The translations under genes and the position numbers were made by a program. A stretch of DNA of 64,000 nucleotides from Rhodoferax sp. (GTDB lineage: Bacteria > Pseudomonadota > Gammaproteobacteria > Burkholderiales > Burkholderiaceae_C), in NCBI GenBank assembly GCA_029866205.1, contig JARWZT010000001.1, forward strand, positions 186,001 to 250,000, read 5' to 3'. Under the pieces are notes generated by a model, which saw nothing but the letters and a program-made list of their open reading frames with translations, was not told the origin of the DNA and did not search any database. This document shows positions 1-7,871 of the stretch, piece by piece; the first letter of the stretch is position 1; the number at the start of each line of letters is the position of its first letter.

Positions 1-493
1 CGCCGTTTTCAATGGCGGTTAACTGCTCGGCGTCGGGCGCCGCGCCGGGTACCAGTTCGGGCACGATGCGCGCGACCGTGACTCCAGCTGCCTCCAGCGC
101 CTGCAAACCGCTGCGCAACCACGCCTTGTCGCAAACGGCAACCCAGGCGGTGGTCTCTTTGGCAGCGCCTGGCTCCAGTGCAAAGTGCAGGGCGGCAGGT
201 TCGTCAAGCAGCTGGTCTTCCAGCAAACCTTCAAGCACCTGGCGAAGTCGGGCGCTGTTGCCTGAGACCCCTTTGGGTAGCTGAACCCGGTGCCAAGAGA
301 GTTGCGCTGCACCCACCAGCAGCACGGTGTCGGTCACCCTGTCGGTCGTCTTGCCCGCTGTGGCACCGGGCAGCAGCCCCAGCGGCGCGCTCGACGCCAT
401 ACCCAGACTTTTGCCATCGGGGCTTAACACGTAGTCCAGCGCCGTGCCTGCTTGCAGGCCCGTGCGTGGGAGGGTCAGGATCAGAGTCGCCAT
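1..493 (-). CDS. gspL: Type II secretion protein GspL, N-terminal part (runs off left edge)
   Basis: The gene starts with ATG at 491-493 on the minus strand and stays open to the window edge, giving about 164 residues. The protein begins MATLILTLPRTGLQAGTALD and later reads LLVGAAQLSWHRVQLP, the actin-like cytoplasmic fold seen at the start of GspL. GspL is the bitopic inner-membrane protein that links the GspE ATPase to the secretion machine; its membrane segment and periplasmic domain lie outside the window. It follows gspK by 65 bp in the same direction, as expected in a gspG-H-I-J-K-L operon. The identification rests mainly on position, since GspL sequences are poorly conserved. Confidence 0.8.
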   Translation of the reverse strand, partial: MATLILTLPRTGLQAGTALDYVLSPDGKSLGMASSAPLGLLPGATAGKTTDRVTDTVLLVGAAQLSWHRVQLPKGVSGNSARLRQVLEGLLEDQLLDEPAALHFALEPGAAKETTAWVAVCDKAWLRSGLQALEAAGVTVARIVPELVPGAAPDAEQLTAIENG

Positions 494-558
494 GGTTTAA
501 AAATCAGCGTTCATTGTAGAGGCGGGGTGCGCGCCCAAGGGCGCAAAGCTCTTGACCA

Positions 559-1548
559 TTACGGGCTAAAGGTCGGGTTGAGTGGGCGCTTGCGCCACAG
601 GGTTTTCACCACGGCGGCATCGCGCTGCACAACCGAATATTCCTGCACCCTGTTCCCATCAATTTCGAGTTCGCCGCGGATGGCAAAAAAGCGTGTGCTG
701 ATGCCGACCAAGCTGGCGTCTAGCAACAGTTCCGGCAGTTTGGCCGCTTTTTTTACTTCCTCTAAATTTTCCCATGGCGTCAGGCGTCGGGCCGTCACCA
801 AACGTTGCACATCAGCCTGCGTCAGTCCCTCCAAACAAGCGATCAGCACCGCATCCGATGCGGTATTCAGATTCACCGCAGTGCGCTCAGGCAGCACAGT
901 GATATGCGGTCGCAGCTGCGCCAGAGTCTGCGGGTCCAGTCCGAGCCAGGAAAGTTGGTCGGGCTCTTGCGGCCACAGGGGCCCATTGGCGCCAGCCTCT
1001 GGAGACGGGTTGTTCGCGGTCGCAGCACCGGCCTGGTGGGCGCGCAGCAATTGCGCCACCATGCCGTCGAGCGGTGCCCGCGGTAGACCGAGCTGGGTAA
1101 AAAGGCGCTCCCACATGCGAAGGGACGTAGGGTGTACCTTGCCGTCTTCCTGAATCAGGTTTTTCAGGTTCAAACGCGCCTGTAGGTCCGTGATCTGGCC
1201 CGACAAAAATGCATTGACGCTGGCATCGGCAGCCAACGTGTCGCTGCGGTCGGAGGCCAAAAAAGTAGACAGCCGGGCTTGCTCGAGCGGCATAGACCAA
1301 GGCTCCGACAGGTGGTCTGAGCCGCCTTTGCGGGCGTCTTCGGTCAATATGAGTCGGGCCCAATCCAGTGCGCCGATCAAGACCCACGAAGACTGCGCCC
1401 GGGTGCGCTCGGCGCTTTCGATCTCCACCGTGCGCCACTGCTGCCACAGCGCAGCCGAGGCCAGGGTCGCCACCAGCACCACGGTCAGCATGGCCATCAG
1501 AATCGCCGCACCTCGTTGGCGGGTGCGGCGGGCGGTGAATGGCTTCAT
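559..1548 (-). CDS. gspK: Type II secretion minor pseudopilin GspK
   Basis: The protein has 329 residues and begins with a short basic leader, RTRQRGAAILMAMLTVVLVA, which is a prepilin-type cleavage site followed by one hydrophobic helix. GspK lacks the Glu+5 of other pseudopilins, and that is the case here. It is much longer than the other pseudopilins and carries the expected large globular domain (ITDLQARLNLKNLI, and AVNLNTASDAVLIACLEGL in the helical insert). GspK caps the tip of the pseudopilus with GspI and GspJ. Its start overlaps the end of gspJ by 4 bases, so translation is probably coupled. Confidence 0.92.
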   Translation of the reverse strand: MKPFTARRTRQRGAAILMAMLTVVLVATLASAALWQQWRTVEIESAERTRAQSSWVLIGALDWARLILTEDARKGGSDHLSEPWSMPLEQARLSTFLASDRSDTLAADASVNAFLSGQITDLQARLNLKNLIQEDGKVHPTSLRMWERLFTQLGLPRAPLDGMVAQLLRAHQAGAATANNPSPEAGANGPLWPQEPDQLSWLGLDPQTLAQLRPHITVLPERTAVNLNTASDAVLIACLEGLTQADVQRLVTARRLTPWENLEEVKKAAKLPELLLDASLVGISTRFFAIRGELEIDGNRVQEYSVVQRDAAVVKTLWRKRPLNPTFSP

Positions 1549-2309
1549 GGGGCTGCCCCCAGTCCAGGTTGAGCCCAGTCGCGCGTCAGCACACCGCTCA
1601 CGGCCTGACCGGGGGGCAAGGTCAGCACCAGGCGCACGCCATCGGGCATGGCGACGGCTGCAGCACCCCGCGCCGGGCTGCCCGCGCCCGTGCCGTTGCT
1701 GGGGCCGGGTGCGGCGGGGCCTGATGCGCCTCCCGCTGGGGCCGAGGCTACACCGTCGGAGGGGCTGCTGCCGTCAGCCGATGACAAGGGGTTGGTCCAG
1801 GCGCCGCCGCGGTAGAAAAAAATCTGCCAGCCTGCCAACGGCGCAATGCGCACCTCCAGACGGCGGTCGTCGTCGCTGGGGTTTTGACCCCAGCGTGCGG
1901 CCTGACTCCATGCGGCTTGCAGCTCGGCCCGGGTATTGAGCGTCGGCGACTGCCAGCGCAGCCAATACGACGTGGCGCCGACCGAGCGCTGCGACCACGC
2001 CACCACATACAAGCCTTCAGACGCAGATTGGCTGCCCCGGCGCAACAGGCGCAGGGCCCGACCGTCCCAGTCGAGATTGGGGGTGTTGGGCTGCTGGGCC
2101 AGTGCGTCCAGGTCGGCGCCCCATTGCCCCAACGCGGTTTGCAGGGTCAAAACATCGTCCGAGTGCAGCGACAGGCGTTTTTGCGCGCCCACCATGCCGT
2201 CCAGCCCGCGCCAAGACATGGCCGCCATCAGCGCCATCAGCGCCAGCGCCACCAGCAGCTCGATCAGGGTAAAGCCGCGCTGGCGGCGGCGGGCGCGCAT
2301 GGGGCTCAT
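1545..2309 (-). CDS. gspJ: Type II secretion minor pseudopilin GspJ with a low-complexity insert
   Basis: The chosen start at 2309 gives 254 residues beginning MSPMRARRRQRGFTLIELLV, an exact prepilin peptidase motif (G, then F-T-L-I-E) with Glu+5. The ATG overlaps the gspI stop by one base, which supports this start over longer readings. GspJ is a tip pseudopilin that assembles with GspI and GspK. Residues about 177-219 are almost only Ser, Ala, Gly and Pro (for example SAPAGGASGPAAPGPSNG), an insertion not needed for the fold, placed just before the conserved final strand. Confidence 0.9.
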   Translation of the reverse strand: MSPMRARRRQRGFTLIELLVALALMALMAAMSWRGLDGMVGAQKRLSLHSDDVLTLQTALGQWGADLDALAQQPNTPNLDWDGRALRLLRRGSQSASEGLYVVAWSQRSVGATSYWLRWQSPTLNTRAELQAAWSQAARWGQNPSDDDRRLEVRIAPLAGWQIFFYRGGAWTNPLSSADGSSPSDGVASAPAGGASGPAAPGPSNGTGAGSPARGAAAVAMPDGVRLVLTLPPGQAVSGVLTRDWAQPGLGAAP

Positions 2310-2692
2310 CAGTTGCGCCCTACGATGGTGGACAGGCGCAGCACCGGTTCGGTGGCATTGCGTACCTGGGCGTCCACCCGCACAAAATTGGGGTTCGGCG
2401 TGGGCTGCACATTGAGCACTACGGTGTAGCTTTGCCCGGCTTGCAGACATTCGCGACTTCCTTCGCCCACGCCAGGCATTTGGCGGCCCAGGCGAATCTG
2501 GCTGAGCACGTTTTCCGCACAAAGCTGACCCAGCAACACGTCGGTCTGGCGCTGGGCGTGCAAGGTGAGCGCGCCGGTGGCTTTGAGCCCCGCCAGCAGA
2601 GCCACACCCACAATCGTCAGCGCCACCAGCACCTCCACCAGCGTAAACCCCCGCAGGTGCAGCGGGACAGGGCGGTGCTGGTTCGGGTTCAT
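2309..2692 (-). CDS. gspI: Type II secretion minor pseudopilin GspI
   Basis: This 127-residue protein has the prepilin motif RGFTLVEVLVALTIVGVALLAG near its N-terminus, including Glu+5 of the mature form. The pattern of a short leader, a 20-residue hydrophobic helix and a small C-terminal domain (TVVLNVQPTPNPNFVRVDAQV) fits GspI, which starts the tip complex with GspJ and GspK. It overlaps the end of gspH by 4 bases and gspJ by 1 base, so the group is one translationally linked operon. Confidence 0.9.
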   Translation of the reverse strand: MNPNQHRPVPLHLRGFTLVEVLVALTIVGVALLAGLKATGALTLHAQRQTDVLLGQLCAENVLSQIRLGRQMPGVGEGSRECLQAGQSYTVVLNVQPTPNPNFVRVDAQVRNATEPVLRLSTIVGRN

Positions 2693-3222
2693 GGCGTGGC
2701 GGAGCCCAGCGGAGTGCCTACGGGCACTACGGCAAAAGGGCGCAGTCCGTCCGTGGCCAGTTGCAGGCGAATTTCGGGCTTGCCGCGCGCCACCAAGACC
2801 AGCGCCTGGGCTTGCAAAATGGGCTCCGGCCCCAGACTCAGGCTGTCGGCACTGGCGCTGGGCACGCCAGCCGCCGGATTGCGCAGCACCGCGCCCACGG
2901 TGGTGTCGACATGGAGCCAGGTTTGCGGCGGCAGGGGTGGGTTCAGACCTTCGAGCACAAAGCCGCCCGGAATGGCGCGCCAAATCACCGGCGTGCCCTG
3001 CATGCGCGATTGGGCGCGGCCCGATTCGAGCACCGCAGCCAGTCGCTGGGCATCGCGTTCCAGGTTGGAGGCGCTGCTGTCACGCAAGGTCAGCACCACA
3101 CCGGCAGACGCAATGGCCACAATCGCCATCACCACCAGCAGCTCCAGCAGGGTAAAGCCGCGCGTGCGATAGCGGGCTCTGGAGTGCGCTACCCCAGAGC
3201 TACCAACTGCCAATGTCGGCAT
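2689..3222 (-). CDS. gspH: Type II secretion minor pseudopilin GspH
   Basis: The start at 3222 gives 177 residues beginning MPTLAVGSSGVAHSR, with the prepilin site RTRGFTLLELLVVMAIVAIA about 20 residues in. An upstream ATG at 3273 would add 17 residues inside gspG and looks less likely. The rest reads as a GspH-type domain (LERDAQRLAAVLESGRAQSR, then GGFVLEGLNPPLPP). GspH sits between the major pseudopilin GspG and the tip complex. It overlaps the end of gspG by 23 bases with the start chosen here. Confidence 0.87.
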   Translation of the reverse strand: MPTLAVGSSGVAHSRARYRTRGFTLLELLVVMAIVAIASAGVVLTLRDSSASNLERDAQRLAAVLESGRAQSRMQGTPVIWRAIPGGFVLEGLNPPLPPQTWLHVDTTVGAVLRNPAAGVPSASADSLSLGPEPILQAQALVLVARGKPEIRLQLATDGLRPFAVVPVGTPLGSATP

Positions 3223-3637
3223 TTTTGCCCTCGCCGCCTGACTGGCCGTCGGCGCCGAAGGACATGACATCAATCTCGCCCTTGACGCCAGGGTTCAGGT
3301 ACAAATAAGGCTTGCCCCAGGGGTCGTTGGGCAACTGGTCGAGGTTTTTCTTCCAGTTGGCGGGCACGGGCTCGGTGCCGGGCTTGTTCACCAGCGCGGC
3401 CAGGCCTTGCTCAGCGCTCGGGTAGCGGCCATTGTCAAGTCGGTAGAGCTTGAGCGCCTGCATCAGATTGCTCACGTCGGTCTTGGCCGCGGTGGCCTTG
3501 GCATCGTCCGCCCGGTCGAGCACGTTGGGCACGATCAGCGCGGCCAGCACGCCGAGGATGAGCAGTACCACCATCAGCTCGATGAGGGTGAAGCCACGTT
3601 GGAGGGTTTTTGAAATGGGGTTTTTTTGCGGAAACAT
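3200..3637 (-). CDS. gspG: Type II secretion major pseudopilin GspG
   Basis: At 145 residues this is the normal size for GspG. It shows the prepilin motif RGFTLIELMVVLLILGVLAA, then the very conserved LYRLDNGRYPSAEQGLAAL and NDPWGKPYLYLNPG, and ends with the calcium-loop region FGADGQSGGEGKNADIGSW. GspG polymerises into the periplasmic pseudopilus that pushes folded proteins through the outer-membrane secretin. It is the first gene of the minus-strand gsp group here. Secreted glucanases encoded upstream are candidate substrates (inference). Confidence 0.96.
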   Translation of the reverse strand: MFPQKNPISKTLQRGFTLIELMVVLLILGVLAALIVPNVLDRADDAKATAAKTDVSNLMQALKLYRLDNGRYPSAEQGLAALVNKPGTEPVPANWKKNLDQLPNDPWGKPYLYLNPGVKGEIDVMSFGADGQSGGEGKNADIGSW

Positions 3638-3703
3638 GGTGCAGAGTATTGCGGGGAGGGACGTTACGTGCCGAGGTGAAGCAATTCTGCCTTACAAATG
3701 TGC

Positions 3704-3738
3704 AACCGCCGCGAGGCCTTGTGGGCGTCGCGGCGGTT
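3704..3738. terminator. Strong GC hairpin between the lipoprotein gene and gspG
   Basis: Two perfectly complementary 11-base arms, AACCGCCGCGA at 3704-3714 and TCGCGGCGGTT at 3728-3738, enclose a 13-base loop. It lies between the stop of the 705-residue lipoprotein gene and the gspG start, both on the minus strand. No T-run follows on either strand, so it is not a classical intrinsic terminator. It may still end or stabilise the upstream transcript. Confidence 0.45.
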
Positions 3739-3856
3739 GGGGACTAGGCCGAAACTTTGGAACTAAGCCGGCGATCCTGGGCCACAGATTAAATCAAGAG
3801 CTGTGGCTGTTAGAACAACGCAACCCAATATCCAAGATGTGGTTCATCTTCCCAAA

Positions 3857-5974
3857 TTAAGGCTCAAAGGAAACTGCGCCCATATTGATGCCGTTAGGGG
3901 ATACTGCCGAACCGTTGAAAAACATGTTGGCCTTTAGTACCCGGGTATGTACTGAGCCAATGGGCTTTTTAAAGAAGTCCGCGATCGTGGTCACGCCACT
4001 GTTTGCGCAGTTGTTTTGAATCGTAAAGTTTGACAGCGTAAGCGTGTAAATTTGCGCGCCGATCGCCGATGGTGTTATTACCGGTGCTGCTGCTTCGACA
4101 TAGCAACCCGAGTAAGCATCTTTCAATTGCACCATGACGGTGAACGTTGGAACTTTACGACTTGTCAACTCGTCATTACCCCAAAGAGCGATTTTTAGCT
4201 TGGTTTGACCACTCAGAGTGACCGACCCATCCTGGGGTGCATTTACATATGCGCCGATATAGGGGACGCCCGTTGAAGATGCAAACCCAAGACCAAAATA
4301 GAAACTCGGCACGCTATCACTCAAAGGCGAAATGCCATTCCACCAAAAATTGGACCAATCACTTTCACCAACGCCGGAGCTTTGATACCAATTGAAAGAG
4401 CCCAATTCGACTGACTTACCGGCCCGCGAATAGTTTACGGTATCAACATCGGTGTTCGTATAGCCCGACGAAAACACCAAGGATGTCGCCGCCACCGCAG
4501 TGTTAACCGTGATGGTGATGGGTGCCGAGGTCGCCGCTGCATAAACAGAGGTTGCAGCTTTGGTTGCTGTGACCGTGCAAGTACCGGCACTTGACGGAGC
4601 CGTCAGTGTCGTACCGCTAATCGTGCAGGCACCTGAAGCAACAGCAAAGGTTACATCACCGTTACCAGATCCACCCGTGGTAGACAGTATGGTCGTCCCT
4701 GAGGTGCTCACGCTGCTCGAAGTGGCAGCCGCAACCAGTGTGGCTTGGGCCTTCAAATCGTTAGTGCGGGTGTATTTGGCAACCCGGGTCAAGCCACTGG
4801 AGGGCACTGCAGTGGGGCAAGCGCCAGCCGTAGATGGAGCCGAGCGTTGAATAAACCCACTGGTTTGCGTATCGCTGCCATTGAGTCCAATCTTGAACTT
4901 GTCGCCAGCTGCGGCTTTGACTGTTCCAGTAGTGACTTTCGCCGTACCTTTGTACAAATTGCCAGCCGAGGCGGAGAAGCATTGACCGACGTCGTCGGCA
5001 CCCACCGCGTATGAAACTGATTGAGTCTCTTTGTTTGCGGTTCCGGTGGCCGTCGATTTGTATTTATCAATCATTTGGTCCGTTCCGCCGCTGCTATCGA
5101 CCCAGGGGCTCAGCAGGGCGGCGGTAACGGTGGTGGAGGGAAAGAACGACTTCAGGTTGGTGGCCACCAGGGTCATGTTGGTGGTATCCGACGCGGCGTC
5201 AATCTGATTACGCACTGCGGTCGTACTGATAAGGCCGTCGGAAGTCAAATCGGCCTGGAAGTCTGCGATGAACTCGCTGATACCCGCACCGTTGACACCG
5301 GCTGTGACGGCTACCGCCGACAGTGCTGCCAATATCTGGCTGCTTGTCTGCGTTTTGGACAGGTCGATCTCATTAAAGTTGCCAGCAACAATGTTTTTGC
5401 TGGAATCTGTGCCTCCGGGGAGCAAGTCCGCGGCGTTGTAAATGCGAAAAGCTGCTAGCACTTCTTTTTGCGCTTGGGTACGCGCCGCAGCGAATTTGCC
5501 GTAATACGAGGTGTTCGTTTTGTCTTGGACCAACTTTTCAATCCGAGGACCGGCCAGGGTGGTTAGCAAGTTGACGTTGACCAAGCGATCGGCATTCAAG
5601 TCGCTGTAGCCCATCAGGGTGACCTGGTCATCAGCGAGTTGGCCGGTGTTCTCGTTACGGTAGTAGCCCGAGACGTAGGTCTTGATGTACTGGAGCTTGA
5701 ACTTCAAGGCTGAGGTGTCAAACTCTCCCAGATCACCAGTTGTTTGCAAGTGGTAGCTGGTGCCCGAGGAGGCAAAGGAAGAGGTAAGCAACTCGTCGAT
5801 GGCGACGTTAGAGCGCGCAGCCATCGGGCCTTTCTGTGCAATACCGCCTTCGATGGAGAAGCCACCGTCGATTTTGCTGACCTTGGCGCCGTCGCCGCCT
5901 CCGCAGGCGGACAGCAGCACGGCCGTGGCAACGGCGCAGGCTGACAGGTTAAGGGAATTTCTAAGTTGAAACAC
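3857..5974 (-). CDS. Surface lipoprotein, putative beta-glucan-binding protein (non-catalytic)
   Basis: The start chosen is GTG at 5974, six bases after a perfect AGGAGGT ribosome site; it gives 705 residues and a lipoprotein signal with lipobox LLSAC (Cys24). An ATG at 6085 would place the promoter and operator inside the gene. Mature residues to about 410 closely match the N-terminal part of the GH16 lipoprotein at 7872-10661 (AKVSKIDGGFSIEGGIAQKG, NVNLLTTL, ISEFIADFQADL). An Ig-like stretch follows, then a Trp/Tyr-rich beta-sandwich (FNWYQSSGVGESDWSNFWW). No glycosidase motif is visible. Its own promoter and operator lie just upstream. Role in holding glucan at the surface is inferred; the family is not recognised. 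Confidence 0.75.
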   Translation of the reverse strand: MFQLRNSLNLSACAVATAVLLSACGGGDGAKVSKIDGGFSIEGGIAQKGPMAARSNVAIDELLTSSFASSGTSYHLQTTGDLGEFDTSALKFKLQYIKTYVSGYYRNENTGQLADDQVTLMGYSDLNADRLVNVNLLTTLAGPRIEKLVQDKTNTSYYGKFAAARTQAQKEVLAAFRIYNAADLLPGGTDSSKNIVAGNFNEIDLSKTQTSSQILAALSAVAVTAGVNGAGISEFIADFQADLTSDGLISTTAVRNQIDAASDTTNMTLVATNLKSFFPSTTVTAALLSPWVDSSGGTDQMIDKYKSTATGTANKETQSVSYAVGADDVGQCFSASAGNLYKGTAKVTTGTVKAAAGDKFKIGLNGSDTQTSGFIQRSAPSTAGACPTAVPSSGLTRVAKYTRTNDLKAQATLVAAATSSSVSTSGTTILSTTGGSGNGDVTFAVASGACTISGTTLTAPSSAGTCTVTATKAATSVYAAATSAPITITVNTAVAATSLVFSSGYTNTDVDTVNYSRAGKSVELGSFNWYQSSGVGESDWSNFWWNGISPLSDSVPSFYFGLGFASSTGVPYIGAYVNAPQDGSVTLSGQTKLKIALWGNDELTSRKVPTFTVMVQLKDAYSGCYVEAAAPVITPSAIGAQIYTLTLSNFTIQNNCANSGVTTIADFFKKPIGSVHTRVLKANMFFNGSAVSPNGINMGAVSFEP

Positions 5975-6036
5975 AGGAATACCTCCTAAGGAGTGTGGGT
6001 CGATGAAATCTGGAGCCGCTTGCTTGACGAATGCCA

Positions 6037-6050
6037 TGAAAGCGCTTTCA
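6037..6050. promoter_or_regulatory. LacI-family operator, perfect palindrome
   Basis: TGAAAGCGCTTTCA, a perfect 14-bp palindrome of the kind bound by LacI-family dimers. It starts six bases after the -10 box of the promoter for the 705-residue lipoprotein gene, so a bound repressor would block initiation. It is one of five identical copies in the glucan locus. Confidence 0.88.
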
Positions 6051-6056
6051 TTTTGA

Positions 6057-6085
6057 ATCATAGAAACATTTGCGACGTTGTTCAA
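6057..6085 (-). promoter_or_regulatory. Sigma-70 promoter for the 705-residue lipoprotein gene
   Basis: On the minus strand TTGAAC (6080-6085) is followed by a 17-base spacer and TATGAT (6057-6062), a near-consensus promoter. The operator lies immediately downstream, over the expected transcription start. The same geometry recurs at the transporter operon promoter near 23485. Confidence 0.75.
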
Positions 6086-6122
6086 GATGGTCTTGGTAGG
6101 TGATTACCCTAAATCGGCCGTA

Positions 6123-6135
6123 GTGTTTTCCCTAG
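6123..6135 (-). promoter_or_regulatory. Shared upstream motif CTAGGGAAARCAC, copy 1
   Basis: CTAGGGAAAACAC on the minus strand, 37 bases upstream of the -35 box of the lipoprotein promoter. The same 13-mer (one A/G difference in one copy) appears in the same direction before the 485-residue lipoprotein gene and the porin gene. It could be a binding site for an activator; no binding protein is known from the sequence. Confidence 0.5.
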
Positions 6136-6201
6136 GGGCTGATGGTGTTGCGTATCAATGCCCATACGGACAAGCGAACGCAGTGCAGATAAGGGTTTTG
6201 A

Positions 6202-7659
6202 TTACTTCCAGAAATAGACGTTGTCGACATACAGGGTCTGTCCTAAAGTGCCCGCGGCGACGATCAGCTGCTGGAACTTGGTCTTGTCGGGCACAGTGAA
6301 GCTCGACAGAGGAATGTCTTTGCTGGTCCAAGTGCCAGCATCAACAGGAATATAAATAGATTGCTGCTTCACCGTCGGGCTCAAACTCACCAATTTGACT
6401 TCGATGGTGGTGGCTGTTTTCGACCAGAAATCGATGTGCAAGTTCGTGTGTGTTGACACGTCCAGGGGTGCCGTATTCGTGAACCCCTGGTAATTAAAAG
6501 TTGCAAGTTTCAGCAGGTTGTTGCCCACATACGTTTCGGCAGTAATCGTGGTCGTCATGCCTCCCCATTTGGGTGTATCGGTTCCCTTGACGGTTGAGTA
6601 CCCATCGCCATAGAGCGAAATGACATTGGCCGCCAGGGCGGTGGGAAACGCTGGTTCGGTCACCGGTACGGTCGGCGCGGCTTTGACGGAAATATTCGCC
6701 TTCAACGCGATGACTTGTTCTGCTGTTGTACTTGTGCTGAGGGTCCCAGCCTTTGCCGCCGCTGCCACGTTATCTTCTACGATCGTATTTTTCTGAAGGC
6801 TCGATGTGACCGCTGCGAGCGCATCATCGTTTGTGGCGTCGACAAAATTCTGAGCTTGGTTGGTAAAGGCCACGTCGACCAAAGCGGGCAGTGTGCTTGC
6901 GCCACCCGCGGCAATGATCGCATCCTTGATCGCCTGGGGAACCACCTCAGCAACCAAAGCCAGCTCGACAGTTGACGCCAACAGCCTGTTAACTACGCTG
7001 CTGTTGAGGCTGCCATTCGAGCCGATGAGTGGACTGTCTTCTTTTTTCAGTTGAGTCGCATACGCATTCGCCGCTTGCCCATAAATTGCAGCTGCTGTTT
7101 TGCTGTCCGTACTGTTACCCAGAGTCGTCAGCAAGTTGGAGCTCTTTTGCAAGATATGCTGAACCGCCAAACTCTTTTTGTACAGGTTGAGATTCTCGTA
7201 GACCCCTCCATCTTTGGCTGCTGGATCCGTCGTGAGTACTTGGCTGCCTATCGGTAGGCTAAGCGCGCTGATGACTTGGTCCTGCGTCATCCCGGCTGCG
7301 ATCAAGGTAGTCAGCGGCGTGACCACCGCAGCGCCTGCTGGCGCGCGCAATTGACCCAAAAATGGGGAGTTGGTGTCTAGGTTGGTGCCGCCTGAAGCCA
7401 ATACGCCAAAAGCACACCCAGTGCGGAAAACATAGCTGCCCTGTGTGTTCGTGTAGGTCACCGGCTCGCCACTGTCTTCAAGGCCGTTGCCGTTGGTGTC
7501 GCAGACCACTTTTGCAATGCTGAGATAACCGTCCACGACCAATCCGGCACTCGGGGAGTCGGGTGGGCTGAATTCCGCCTCCAAATCTCCGCCTCCTCCG
7601 CATGCGCTCACCAGTGTCAGAGTCGCTAGAGCGGAAATAAATCGAAATTTGAGTACCAT
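6202..7659 (-). CDS. Surface lipoprotein with calcium-loop motif and C-terminal carbohydrate-binding-like module
   Basis: The start at 7659 gives 485 residues with lipobox LVSAC (Cys20) and a Gly-rich tail typical of exported lipoproteins. Residues about 54-66 read DTNGNGLEDSGEP, an EF-hand-like calcium loop common in large secreted proteins. The middle (VVTPLTTLIAAGMTQDQVI) matches a helical domain seen in many such proteins. From about residue 345 a beta-sandwich-like module ends in LYVDNVYFWK, resembling the end of the GH17 lipoprotein (VRIDNIYWNK). No catalytic motif is visible. It lies between two other lipoprotein genes of the glucan locus and has its own operator. Glucan binding is inferred. 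Confidence 0.72.
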   Translation of the reverse strand: MVLKFRFISALATLTLVSACGGGGDLEAEFSPPDSPSAGLVVDGYLSIAKVVCDTNGNGLEDSGEPVTYTNTQGSYVFRTGCAFGVLASGGTNLDTNSPFLGQLRAPAGAAVVTPLTTLIAAGMTQDQVISALSLPIGSQVLTTDPAAKDGGVYENLNLYKKSLAVQHILQKSSNLLTTLGNSTDSKTAAAIYGQAANAYATQLKKEDSPLIGSNGSLNSSVVNRLLASTVELALVAEVVPQAIKDAIIAAGGASTLPALVDVAFTNQAQNFVDATNDDALAAVTSSLQKNTIVEDNVAAAAKAGTLSTSTTAEQVIALKANISVKAAPTVPVTEPAFPTALAANVISLYGDGYSTVKGTDTPKWGGMTTTITAETYVGNNLLKLATFNYQGFTNTAPLDVSTHTNLHIDFWSKTATTIEVKLVSLSPTVKQQSIYIPVDAGTWTSKDIPLSSFTVPDKTKFQQLIVAAGTLGQTLYVDNVYFWK

Positions 7660-7789
7660 GGCCGAATTCCAGATAAGTAATTTATGCCCTCGCGGTAGGG
7701 CACCGGTAAGTTTTTTAGCCACAACGCTAATTTTTGGTGCGGGGGACGCCACGCCAAATTGCATACGCATTCACATAGCGAACCAGCTT

Positions 7790-7803
7790 TGAAAGCGCTT
7801 TCA
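7790..7803. promoter_or_regulatory. LacI-family operator, perfect palindrome
   Basis: TGAAAGCGCTTTCA between the end of the GH16 gene and the start of the 485-residue lipoprotein gene. A weak promoter can be drawn just upstream on the minus strand (TGTTGC, 17 bases, TACACT), with the operator two bases beyond the -10 position. Confidence 0.85.
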
Positions 7804-7837
7804 TGAGTGTAGGGTTGTTTGGGAGACCGCAACATCC

Positions 7838-7850
7838 GTGCTTTCCCTAG
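7838..7850 (-). promoter_or_regulatory. Shared upstream motif CTAGGGAAARCAC, copy 2
   Basis: CTAGGGAAAGCAC on the minus strand, upstream of the promoter and operator of the 485-residue lipoprotein gene. It differs by one base from the copies at 6123 and 13044. Confidence 0.45.
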
Positions 7851-7871
7851 GGCGTACAGATTTATCTGCTG

